Below are positions 9,309 through 16,411 of a DNA stretch of 64,000 nt, in pieces. Both the position numbers and the translations under genes were made by a program. The stretch is from Streptomyces sp. ICC1 (GTDB lineage: Bacteria; Actinomycetota; Actinomycetes; Streptomycetales; Streptomycetaceae). The notes beneath the pieces were generated by a model. It saw only the letters and a list, made by a program, of their open reading frames with translations, was not told where the DNA came from and did not search any database. The DNA lies in assembly GCF_003287935.1 (NCBI RefSeq), contig NZ_CP030287.1, forward strand, positions 8,534,267 to 8,598,266, given 5' to 3'. Each line of letters begins with the position of its first letter. Position 1 is the first letter of the stretch.

Positions 9309-9602
9309 GTGAAGGACATGCGCCACCCGAGCACGACCGACAGCCATGCTGCCCACCCGTTGGAGTCCGCCTGCCGGCCCGTGCGGACGGCGCAGGCCCG
9401 CATCCCCGTCGGTCGGTCCGCTCCAGACGCGGATCAGGCCGCGCAGCGAACGCTGCGCGGCCTGATCCAGTACTCCTCGGATCCCGCCGACATCGCAGAC
9501 GTCCGCTGTTCGGGCGCCTGCGAGCTGTACGGAAAGCCGCGAGCGCCGATCGCGGCGGCCGCGCGGGCGGGGCGGGGAAGGGTTAGGCCGGGGAAGGGTT
9601 AG
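9309..9602 (+). CDS. doubtful small ORF
   Basis: A GTG-started 97-residue frame with one plausible block ([18 protein letters not shown]). The frame crosses a perfect 18-bp inverted repeat (9431-9468) and ends inside a duplicated 16-bp G-rich unit over the stop of the convergent cold-shock gene. No good ribosome-binding site is seen. It may be a real small Cys-containing protein or non-coding sequence. Confidence 0.3.
   Translation: MKDMRHPSTTDSHAAHPLESACRPVRTAQARIPVGRSAPDADQAAQRTLRGLIQYSSDPADIADVRCSGACELYGKPRAPIAAAARAGRGRVRPGKG
9431..9468. repeat. perfect 18-bp inverted repeat
   Basis: ggatcaggccgcgcagcg (9431-9448) is followed after two bases by its exact reverse complement (9451-9468). 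There is no T-tract, so it is not a classical terminator on either strand. It could be a protein-binding palindrome, an RNA hairpin, or a structural barrier between the small ORFs and the cold-shock gene. Confidence 0.75.
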
Positions 9603-9802
9603 GCCGGGGTGATGTTCTCGGCCTGGGGGCCCTTCTGGCCCTGGGTGATGTCGAACGTGACGACCTGGCCCTCCTGGAGCTCGCGGAAGCCCGAGGAGTT
9701 GATCGCGGAGTAATGGGCGAACACGTCCGGGCCGCCACCGTCCTGGGCGATGAAGCCGAAGCCCTTCTCAGCGTTGAACCACTTCACAGTTCCCGTAGCC
9801 AT
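9599..9802 (-). CDS. cold-shock domain protein (CspA family)
   Basis: A 67-residue single-domain OB-fold RNA/ssDNA-binding protein. RNP1 (KGFGFI) and RNP2-like (VFAHYSAI) motifs are intact and the length is standard. The start is the ATG at 9802 (MATGTVKWF), with GGAAGG about ten bases upstream; an in-frame ATG two codons earlier (9808) is too close to that site. The gene lies downstream of a MerR-type HTH gene on the same strand, an arrangement common in Streptomyces. The final codons overlap a tandem duplication of a 16-bp G-rich unit. Confidence 0.95.
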   Translation of the reverse strand: MATGTVKWFNAEKGFGFIAQDGGGPDVFAHYSAINSSGFRELQEGQVVTFDITQGQKGPQAENITPA

Positions 9803-10049
9803 ATCCATGCCTTCCAGTCGATGAACGCCTCCCGCTCCATGCGGAAGGCGGAGGTGATCGTCCTGGTTCCTGCGGCACAGCACAGCAAAACGCCCACACC
9901 AAGGCGTGGGCAAAGGGGACTTCCGAACCACGACAGCTGACGCAGACGCTACACGCCCCCCACGGCCCGTCACCATAGGGAGCAAGGTGCGTCATACCTC
10001 CGACACGCGCGAGCGGGAGTGCCCACCGCGACCGGCGGGCACGTCCACC

Positions 10050-10388
10050 TCAGGCCGCCGTGCGCGGGCGCCCTTCGGACGCGGGGGAGTGGTGCTCGGC
10101 GTTGACGCGCTGAGCTTCCTCGAGTCGGATCTCGAGCATCACGATCCGACAGGCGGCTTCAATGGGAGTGCCCTGGTCGACGAGTTCCCGGGCGCGGGCG
10201 GCAATGCGCAGCTGGGAGCGGGAGTAGCGGCGGTGACCGCCCTCGGAACGCAGCGGGGTGATCAGGTGGGCCTCTCCAATGGCGCGGAGGAAGGCCTGGG
10301 TGGTACCGAGCATCTCTGCGGCCCGGCCCATCGTGTAGGCGGGGTAGCCGTCGTCGTCGAGACGGCTGAACGAGTCGTCTGCTGTCAT
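10050..10388 (-). CDS. MerR-type helix-turn-helix regulator
   Basis: A 112-residue DNA-binding protein. The N-terminal winged helix reads YTMGRAAEMLGTTQAFLRAIGEAHLITPLRSEGGHRRYSR, the MerR DNA-recognition pattern, followed by a short dimerisation helix and no effector domain. The ATG at 10388 has GAGGTG eight bases upstream. It is 250 bp upstream of the cold-shock gene on the same strand. Small MerR/BldC-like proteins next to csp genes are widespread in Streptomyces; a link with stress or temperature response is inference from position. Confidence 0.88.
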   Translation of the reverse strand: MTADDSFSRLDDDGYPAYTMGRAAEMLGTTQAFLRAIGEAHLITPLRSEGGHRRYSRSQLRIAARARELVDQGTPIEAACRIVMLEIRLEEAQRVNAEHHSPASEGRPRTAA

Positions 10389-10971
10389 CGCACCTCACTG
10401 CGAAACAGGTGGAGGAAGGGGTCGGAACGTGGGGAGGGGCCCTGGCGCGTACGACACCAGGGCCCCGAAGGAACTGCTACACCATCTGCCGGCCCTGTTA
10501 CTGCGCCGGCCTTCTGTTTCCGCTGACCCGGCCGAGATGCTGCCGGGAATGCGGGGATCGCGGTTGCTTGACCGGAGACCACCTCACTATCGATGTCCTG
10601 CGGTACCCGGACTCAGACGTACGTCCGGGCGATCCTGATGGCGCTTCAACTCCTCCGTTCATCCCTCGGTGTCAACTAGTTACCAAGCGGGGGACTGCGT
10701 ACTGCTGGTACTTCTCTTACTGCTGTACTGCTGTACTGCTGTACTGCTGTACTGCGAACCGCTTGTACTGCTCGTGGCCTGACCTAGCGCCACTTCGGCA
10801 GCCAGCCCCGTCGCCCGTCGTGCGTCTGCTCTGGCTTGGAACCCCACTGCCGAACTTCCCGGTGCGCGCGCCCGCAGCCGACGCCTTCACCGAGGTGCTG
10901 CTCACTGACTTCACTGCTGGGTACTGCACCTACAGGTACTGCTACTGCGTCAACTGCGGTACTGCTCGCGG
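10389..10971. other. non-coding stretch, TACTGC-rich
   Basis: There is no credible gene here. Open frames exist but would encode Cys/Tyr-rich low-complexity peptides. The region holds about ten TACTGC hexamers on the plus strand, including an exact 8-bp tandem array, and leads directly into copy B of the 260-bp repeat. The first 150 bp are the promoter side of the MerR-type gene. Confidence 0.65.
10718..10755 (+). repeat. tandem array of TACTGCTG (8-bp period)
   Basis: Four exact head-to-tail copies of TACTGCTG (10718-10749) end in a fifth partial copy, with another isolated copy at 10700-10707. More TACTGC hexamers are scattered to about 11100. Short exact iterons of this kind are typical of binding sites for a multimeric DNA-binding protein or DNA translocase. 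They could also be a simple-sequence expansion. Confidence 0.8.
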
Positions 10972-11230
10972 TGGCCCCTGATGCCTGCGGGCCACCCGGT
11001 CCGGTCGTCAGTCCCGTCGCCGTCCTGCACCAGCCCTGGCTTCGACACTCCACCACCGCACCGCACTGCGCACTGCAACTACGGGTACTGCGTGTACTAC
11101 TGCCCGGCAGTTCGTCCCTGCCAGGCCCTGCTGTCTCTCTGGGTTACGAGAGAAACCATAACCACGCCACCGCCCAATGTCTACTCCAGCCGAGATAGAT
11201 TTTTGAGTGCGTGTCTCTGAGGTAATCGGG
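10972..11230 (+). repeat. ~260-bp non-coding direct repeat, copy B
   Basis: Second copy of the element at 8172-8441, same orientation. It shares the ggtggcccctgat opening, the ccggtcgtcagtcccgtcgc block, the TAC-rich segment, and the closing block with gagagaaaccata and the ggtaatcgg end. It is preceded by the TACTGC array and followed 86 bp later by the RsbW-like gene. Confidence 0.8.
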
Positions 11231-11315
11231 TCCTGTCAGGTTGAACTGTCGTGGGTCAGGGAACAACGACCGGGCAGGCAAGGTCCGGACACCGACACCA
11301 GACCAGGAGCGCGCG

Positions 11316-11720
11316 ATGACCACGATGAGCGCCGAGCGCACAGTCCTTCGTCCACTGTCCGCCGTCGCCGAGGCGCGCCAGGCCGCCCGGTCCTTCCTCG
11401 AAACCCTCGGGCAGCCGGCCATCGAGCCGGAGCACGCCGATACCGTGATCCTGGTCGTCTCCGAGCTCGTGACCAACGCCCTGCGTCACGGCGGCGGCGC
11501 CTACGTGCTTCGCCTGGCCGCGCACCCCGACACCGTCGAGGTCTCCGTCGAGGACTCCAGCCCCCGACCGCCGCGCATGCGAACCCCCGACCTGGTCGAC
11601 GGCACCGGCGGTTTCGGCTGGCACATGGTCAATGACCTCGCCCACGCCACCATCGTCACGCCCACGCCCGAAGGCGGGAAAATCGTACGGGCCCTCCTGC
11701 CCCGTCGGACCGGCGGATAG
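11316..11720 (+). CDS. RsbW-like ATP-binding anti-sigma/serine kinase
   Basis: A 134-residue GHKL-fold protein of the HATPase_c_2 family, usually anti-sigma factors or switch kinases acting on STAS-domain antagonists. The N box is VSELVTNALRHG (about residues 50-60), and the G1/G2 region DLVDGTGGFGWHMV is present. The ATG at 11316 follows AGGAG. It converges on a STAS-domain fragment 60 bp downstream on the other strand, a natural type of partner. Streptomyces carries dozens of these small kinases, so the target sigma factor cannot be named. Confidence 0.88.
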   Translation: MTTMSAERTVLRPLSAVAEARQAARSFLETLGQPAIEPEHADTVILVVSELVTNALRHGGGAYVLRLAAHPDTVEVSVEDSSPRPPRMRTPDLVDGTGGFGWHMVNDLAHATIVTPTPEGGKIVRALLPRRTGG

Positions 11721-11779
11721 GCGCGAGCCCGCGGTCGAGTAGCTCCGATCCAGGGCCTCTCCGCGCGGAGTCCTGGCGG

Positions 11780-11980
11780 TCAGGACCCGGTGCCGGGCAG
11801 GAGGCGGAAGACCTGGTCCAGGCCGATGATGCGCAGGACGCGCAGGGTGTGGGCGGGGACGGCGGCGAGTGCGATGTCGGCGTGGGCGGCCCGTACGTGG
11901 TTGCGGGCGGCGATCAGTGCGCTGATGCCGCTGGAGTCGCAGAATTCCATGCGGGCGAGGTCCAGGACGAGGCGGTTCAC
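11780..11980 (-). pseudogene. STAS-domain anti-sigma-factor antagonist, N-terminal half missing
   Basis: Only the second half of a STAS domain remains: LVLDLARMEFCDSSGISALI carries the DSSG phospho-acceptor motif, followed by the usual C-terminal helix and strand. A full domain needs about 50 more residues on the N-terminal side, but the sequence upstream of about 11980 does not continue the fold and instead leads into a terminator hairpin. The loss is either a deletion or a join. The partner kinase is the convergent gene. Confidence 0.7.
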
Positions 11981-12010
11981 CCATCTGCGCTTCCTGGTGG
12001 GTACGCGGAA

Positions 12011-12040
12011 GGGCCCGATCGGCGTGTGCCGGTCGGGCCC
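12011..12040. terminator. terminator-like hairpin
   Basis: gggcccgatcgg and ccggtcgggccc pair through 12 positions (one G-U) around a 6-nt loop. A pyrimidine-rich tail (tcttc) follows on the plus strand. Confidence 0.65.
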
Positions 12041-12500
12041 TCTTCGCTGGGCGGGTGGCGGTGTGCGCCGGCCTGCCGGTCAGGCGGTGATGGGGGTGCC
12101 GAGCATCGCGGAGGCCCGCTGGAGGGGGTTGGGCACGCGTGTGGGCGCGGTGGTCCGGGGGAGGCTGCTGCGGCAGGTGAAGCCGAGCTGGGTCCCCTGA
12201 GGGGTGAGGATGGGGCGGCCTCCCACGGCTGTCAAGGCGTCACGTCACCTCCCGGAAACACCGGCGCCCCCGGTTCGTCCACCGATGGAGCGTTCTCTCA
12301 GCGCCGACAGCCCCCGCAGTGAACCGGGTTGACCAGGCGCAAGACCCCGCCGGAAGCATTCCGGTCCACCGGCCCCCGGCAACGTCCGCCGCCGCGCCGT
12401 CTGTTGACAGCCGAACGGGTCGGGGCCACCATCGCGGGAGAACGCTCCCGCACGGGCCGGCCGTCCGATCCGGCGGCCACGCCGAACGGAACGGGCCGGT
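12041..12500. other. gap between terminator and lacI-family gene
   Basis: A short minus-strand frame ends at 12080 (about 50 codons; C-terminus PNPLQRASAMLGTPITA, no clear start). It could be the tail of a lost gene. The rest is promoter region for the LacI-family gene, including the inverted repeat at 12434-12451. No other gene is supported. Confidence 0.4.
12434..12451. promoter_or_regulatory. putative LacI-family operator
   Basis: gcgggag-aacg-ctcccgc is a 7-bp inverted repeat with a 4-bp centre, 50 bp upstream of the LacI-family ATG. It resembles the GGGAGCGCTCCC class of operators bound by Streptomyces LacI-family repressors, so autoregulation is likely. This is inferred from shape and position only. 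Confidence 0.5.
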
Positions 12501-13493
12501 ATGAGAAGACCAACGCTGGAAGTGGTCGCCGCGCGGGCGGGCGTGTCCAAATCGAGCGTCTCCCGCGTCGTCAACGGGGAGGCGACGGTCGCGCCCGAGA
12601 TCCGGGACGTCGTCATGCGGGCCGTGCGCGAACTGGGCTACGTCCCCAACGCGGCCGCGCGCAACCTGGTCACCCGCCGCACCCACGCGGTGGCCGTGGT
12701 CGTCTCCGACCCGCCCCAGGGAGTGGTCTCCGACGATCCCCTGTTCTCCACCGTGGTCCGCGCCGTCAGCAGGGAGCTCGAAGCCGCCGGCAAACAGGTC
12801 GTGCTCATGCTCGCCGAATCCGACGCGAGCCGGGCCCGGGTGGAGCGGTACGTCGCCGGCGGCCACGTCGACGGGGTCATGCTCGTCGCCCTGCACGGCA
12901 CCGACCCGCTCCCGGCCGCGCTGGCCCGCACCGGCCTGCCGACCGCCTCGTTCAACCGCACCGCCGCCCGGGACGTGCCGTACGTGGAACTGGACAACGC
13001 GGCCGGCGCGACGCTCGCCGTACGCCACCTCCTGGAGCGCGGGCGGCGCCGGATCGCCGCCATCACCGGGCCGCTCGACCTCTTCGAGGCCCGCGAGCGC
13101 CTCGACGGGTACCGCGACGCGCTGCGCGACTCCGGCCGCCGCTCCATCGTGGCGCTCGGCGAGTTCACCAGGGCCTCCGGCGCCGAGGCCATGCGCCAGC
13201 TGCTCGAAGACGATCCCGCGCTGGACGCGGTGTTCGCGTCCAACGACCTGATGGCCATCGGAGCCCTGCGCACCCTGCGCGAAGCGGGCCGCCGGGTCCC
13301 CGAGGACGTGGCCGTCGTCGGCTTCGACGACATAGAGGCCGCCGCTTACACCGCCCCGGCACTCACCTCCGTACGCAGCCCGATGGCCGACCAGGCCACG
13401 GCCACGGTCCGGCTGCTCCTGGGCCTGATCGAGGGCGGCCCCAAGGACCCGGTGGTGATGCCGAACGAACTGGTGATCCGCGAATCGTCCTAG
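12501..13493 (+). CDS. LacI-family transcriptional regulator
   Basis: A 330-residue repressor of typical length. The N-terminal LacI HTH (LEVVAARAGVSKSSVSRVVNG) with its hinge helix (VPNAAARNLVTRRT) is followed by a periplasmic-binding-protein-like sugar-sensing core (VDGVMLVALHGTDPLP, AITGPLDLFEARERLDGYRDAL, VFASNDLMAIGALRTLRE). The start is the ATG at 12501; the leader is GC-rich without a strong ribosome-binding site. The last bases overlap the stop of the convergent PaaX-type gene (CTAG). No sugar-transport genes adjoin it, so the ligand is unknown. It is a paralogue of the CebR-like gene at 29.4 kb. Confidence 0.93.
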   Translation: MRRPTLEVVAARAGVSKSSVSRVVNGEATVAPEIRDVVMRAVRELGYVPNAAARNLVTRRTHAVAVVVSDPPQGVVSDDPLFSTVVRAVSRELEAAGKQVVLMLAESDASRARVERYVAGGHVDGVMLVALHGTDPLPAALARTGLPTASFNRTAARDVPYVELDNAAGATLAVRHLLERGRRRIAAITGPLDLFEARERLDGYRDALRDSGRRSIVALGEFTRASGAEAMRQLLEDDPALDAVFASNDLMAIGALRTLREAGRRVPEDVAVVGFDDIEAAAYTAPALTSVRSPMADQATATVRLLLGLIEGGPKDPVVMPNELVIRESS

Positions 13494-14323
13494 GTCGTGC
13501 CGGCGGAACCCGTCACGTCGCGCACGTGCCGCAGGCCCGGTCCCGCGAGCACCTCGTGGAGCTGCTGGAAGACCTGCCGGGCGCCCACCGCGTTCCAGTC
13601 CGCGGGGAGCAGCTCGGCGGGCAGGCCCGGGTCGAGGTAGGGCAGTCGGCGCCACTCGGTGAGCATCGGCACGTAGTGCCGGAACGCCTCGGCGGCGTCG
13701 ATGCCGTCCTGCCGGGCGAGCCGCGCGGCGACCGGGGCGTACGCGCCGGTGAAGGTGGCGTACTGGGCCTGGATCGCGGGGAAGTCCCACCAGGAGCTCA
13801 CCGCCTCCGGCAGGTCGCTGAACGCCGCGTAGTCGGCGGCGGCGAACAGGTGGACGTACTCGCTCAGCCCGAGCCGCACCAGCATGTCGCGCGCGTCCTC
13901 CAGGAGCCGGCCCGGCGCCAGCCACACGCCGGGGGCGATGTTGCCGAAGCCGAGCCAGGTCAGCCGGGTGCGCAGCTGGTAGCGGTGGGAGCGCTCGGAC
14001 TCCGGTACGGAGAAGACCGCCATGGCCCAGCCGTCCGCCAGGTCCGCCGGCTCCAGGCTGGCGAAGATGCGCCGGTCGCCGGCGTCGAAGACGGGGTGGA
14101 CAGCCGGGCTCAGCCGGTAGCCCGTGGCACCGCGGCGCTCCGGCTCGAGAACGCCCTTCTTCTTGAGCCGGGAGATCGCGGAGCGCACGGCCTGGCTCTC
14201 CACGCCGAGTTCCGACATGAGCGTGATCAGGTCGGCGACGGAGATCCAGCCGCCGCTCCCGCGCACGAATGCCCCGTAGACCGTACTGATCAACGAGCTG
14301 GGCCTGAGGGGGCTGTCCGACAT
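13490..14323 (-). CDS. PaaX-family transcriptional regulator
   Basis: A 277-residue regulator of the phenylacetate repressor family. The N-terminal winged helix (STVYGAFVRGSGGWISVADLITLMSELGVESQAVRSAISRLKKKGVLE) is followed by the PaaX central domain (WLGFGNIAPGVWLAP) and the C-terminal domain (FRHYVPMLTEWRRLPYLDPGLP). The start is the ATG at 14323 with AAGGTG close by; upstream in-frame codons are not preceded by a ribosome-binding site. It is the last gene of a minus-strand run with a maleate-isomerase-like and an FAH-family gene, so it probably controls aromatic or N-heterocycle breakdown and responds to a CoA thioester or pathway intermediate (inference). Confidence 0.9.
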   Translation of the reverse strand: MSDSPLRPSSLISTVYGAFVRGSGGWISVADLITLMSELGVESQAVRSAISRLKKKGVLEPERRGATGYRLSPAVHPVFDAGDRRIFASLEPADLADGWAMAVFSVPESERSHRYQLRTRLTWLGFGNIAPGVWLAPGRLLEDARDMLVRLGLSEYVHLFAAADYAAFSDLPEAVSSWWDFPAIQAQYATFTGAYAPVAARLARQDGIDAAEAFRHYVPMLTEWRRLPYLDPGLPAELLPADWNAVGARQVFQQLHEVLAGPGLRHVRDVTGSAGTT

Positions 14324-14388
14324 GATCACCTTCCCGTGGTGTGCGGTGGTGATCCTACCGAGCGGCGGCGCGGGCGGGCCGCCCGCGG

Positions 14389-15195
14389 TCACCCCGCGGC
14401 AGCCGCTCCCGGCGCCCCCGGTGCCAGGGGCGAGTGCGCGTACGCGCCGGAGAGGAGGTGTCCGGCCCCGGGAGACACGGCGGACAGGTCGAGGGCGCGC
14501 AGCATCTGGTGGGCGGTGCAGACGGCCGCGGAGACCACCGGCTTGCCCAGCAGCTGCTCGGCCTCCTCGATGGCGCTGAGCGAGGGCATCTGCACACAGG
14601 CCGACAGGACGACCGCGTCCGCGTCGGAGTGGTCCAGGGCGCGGGCCAGGCCCGGAAGCCTGGCCGGGTCGTGGGCGGCCACCTCGAGGTTGTCGGGGAT
14701 CTCCAGGGCCCGGTAGTCGAGGACCTCGATCCCCTCGTGGGTGAGGTAGTCGACGACGGTCTGCGTGAGCGGGCGCATGTAGGGGGCCAGCAGGGCCACC
14801 TTCCTGGCGCCCATGGTGTGCAGCCCGTGCACCAGGGCTCCGGCGCTGGTGACCACGGGGGCGGGGGCCCCGTTCTCCACGGTCCGCGCGTGCAGCCGCT
14901 CCTCGGAGGCGCGGTGGTAGCCCAGGCCCATGCTCATGATGGCCACCAGGCAGGCGTAGCCGAGTACGTCGACCCGCGCGTCGGAGAGTTCCGCGGCGCA
15001 GCGGTCGGAGTCGGCGTCCATGGCCCTGAGCTGCTCCGGGGTCACGTGGGTCATGCGCATGCGGCTGGAGTGGAAGGTGAAGCGCTCGTCCGGCGCGGTC
15101 TCCATCCGGGCGCGCAGGATCGCGGGGACCTCGGTCTCCATGGTGACGTTGGAACTCGGCACGATCTGGCCGATGCGGTAGGTACGGGGCGGCAC
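14389..15195 (-). CDS. maleate isomerase / Asp-Glu racemase superfamily protein
   Basis: A 268-residue cytoplasmic enzyme. In this family two cysteines work on the substrate: maleate cis-trans isomerase makes fumarate, while arylmalonate decarboxylases use one. Both Cys positions are visible, in VLGYACLVAIMSMG and VVLSACVQMPSLSAIEEAE, supporting an isomerase rather than a decarboxylase. The IVPSSNVTMETEVP N-terminus is typical of maleate isomerase. The start is the GTG at 15195 with GAGGAG 5-6 bases upstream. The adjacent FAH-family and PaaX genes suggest the last steps of a nicotinate-, gentisate- or similar ring-cleavage route that yields maleate. Confidence 0.82.
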   Translation of the reverse strand: MPPRTYRIGQIVPSSNVTMETEVPAILRARMETAPDERFTFHSSRMRMTHVTPEQLRAMDADSDRCAAELSDARVDVLGYACLVAIMSMGLGYHRASEERLHARTVENGAPAPVVTSAGALVHGLHTMGARKVALLAPYMRPLTQTVVDYLTHEGIEVLDYRALEIPDNLEVAAHDPARLPGLARALDHSDADAVVLSACVQMPSLSAIEEAEQLLGKPVVSAAVCTAHQMLRALDLSAVSPGAGHLLSGAYAHSPLAPGAPGAAAAG

Positions 15196-15265
15196 GGGTA
15201 CTCCTCGGTGGTCTGGTGGCGATCGGCGGGCGGAGACCGACGGGCGCCGGCGGGGCCGATCGGGG

Positions 15266-16180
15266 TCAGCGGGCGTCGACGACGGGGTTGGCGAGGGTGC
15301 CGATGATCTCGACGGTGGCCTCGACGGTGTCACCGGGCACGAGGAACTCGGGCGGGACCATGCCGGCGCCGACGCCCGAGGGGGAGCCGGTCGCGATGAC
15401 GTCGCCGGGCTCCAGCGTCACGCCGGAGCTGATGTCGGCGATGAGCCGTGCGATGGGGAACAGCATGTGGCGGGTGTTCGACTTCTGCTTGGTGACCCCG
15501 TTCACGCGCAGTTCGAGGTCCAGGTCCATCGGGTCCGGGACCTCGTCGGCGGTGACGACGGCCGGGCCGAAGGGGGCGTAGGAGTCCTGCCCCTTGGAGA
15601 AGAACCACTGGCCCGAGCGGCGCTGGTCGCGGGCGCTGATGTCGTTGACGATGCTGTAGCCGAAGATGTGGCCGTACGCCTCCTCCTCGGTCACCCGGAA
15701 GGCCGTCTTCCCGATGACGACGGCGAGTTCGCACTCCCAGTCCAGCTGGGTCGTCAGGTCGGCGTTGTGCAGGATCGGCGCGCCCGGTCCGGTGACGGCG
15801 GTGGCCGGCTTGCTGAAGAGCACCGGACGCGGGGGCAGGTCCTTGTCGGTGTCCAGGCTCCGGCTGGACTCCTCGACGTGCTCCACGTAGTTCAGGCCGA
15901 CCCCGATGATCTTTCCGGGGCGCAGCGGGGCGCGCAGGGTGACGTCCTCGAGCCGGTGGACGGCCTCGGCGGGCCGACCGGCCGGGTCGCCGTCCAGCAG
16001 GCGGGCGGCGCTCTCGCGGGCGGCGGCGCCGGCCCGGACGAAGGAGAGCAGATCGCCGGGCAGTTCGACGCCCGCGTGCCGGGCGAGGACCGCGAGGTCG
16101 TAGACCAGGCCGTCCACCTGGGCGCCCAGGCGGTCGGCGTTGTCGGTCGTTCCGGCGGGCGTGTACGTCACCAGTCGCAT
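15266..16180 (-). CDS. fumarylacetoacetate hydrolase (FAH) family protein
   Basis: A 304-residue metal-dependent C-C hydrolase or hydratase-family enzyme. The FAH core begins at KIIGVGLNYVEHVEES, with metal ligands in WECELAVVIG (Glu-x-Glu type) and GYSIVNDISARD, then GQWFFSKGQDSYAPFGP and ATGSPSGVGAG. The ATG at 16180 is preceded by AGGAG at seven bases. It heads the minus-strand run into the maleate-isomerase-like gene (70-bp gap) and PaaX. Likely reactions are hydrolysis of fumarylpyruvate, acylpyruvate or a related ring-cleavage product; the exact substrate is not readable. Confidence 0.88.
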   Translation of the reverse strand: MRLVTYTPAGTTDNADRLGAQVDGLVYDLAVLARHAGVELPGDLLSFVRAGAAARESAARLLDGDPAGRPAEAVHRLEDVTLRAPLRPGKIIGVGLNYVEHVEESSRSLDTDKDLPPRPVLFSKPATAVTGPGAPILHNADLTTQLDWECELAVVIGKTAFRVTEEEAYGHIFGYSIVNDISARDQRRSGQWFFSKGQDSYAPFGPAVVTADEVPDPMDLDLELRVNGVTKQKSNTRHMLFPIARLIADISSGVTLEPGDVIATGSPSGVGAGMVPPEFLVPGDTVEATVEIIGTLANPVVDAR

Positions 16181-16411
16181 CGGTGGCTCCTAGAGAGGAG
16201 AAAGGGGGGCTCAGCCCGATGCGGGCAGGGGCGGGGCGGGGGCAGGAGTGCGTCCTGCAGGCGGGCGACGCGGCGGCGGCGACGAGGAGCGACGTGCGCA
16301 GGAGGTTCAGGGCAGCCATGGCTGCCCTCCTTGGTGCCGGGTGCCGGGTGCCGGGTGCCGGGTCCGCCCGGTCCGTTGCCCTCACTACGCCATCCGGGAG
16401 ACCCTGGGGGC
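16181..16411. promoter_or_regulatory. divergent promoter region with GTGCCGG repeats
   Basis: 231 bp separate the FAH-family gene (minus) and the AraC-family gene (plus). Near 16335-16365 a GTGCCGG unit is repeated four times head to tail. It sits where an AraC-type activator controlling both directions would bind, but this is inference only. Confidence 0.4.

Noticed and set aside
10409..10981. 190-codon plus-strand frame across the TACTGC region
   Set aside because: Its product is Cys/Tyr/Leu-rich repeats generated by the TACTGC units; no ribosome-binding site or family resemblance.
4091..11230. Chromosome-end (telomere) sequence near the helicase
   Set aside because: TtrA-like helicases lie near telomeres, but no array of terminal palindromes is present here.
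6317..11230. CRISPR array or Cas gene accompanying TniQ (CAST-type system)
   Set aside because: No regularly spaced repeats with unique spacers and no Cas motif; the TACTGCTG array has no spacers.
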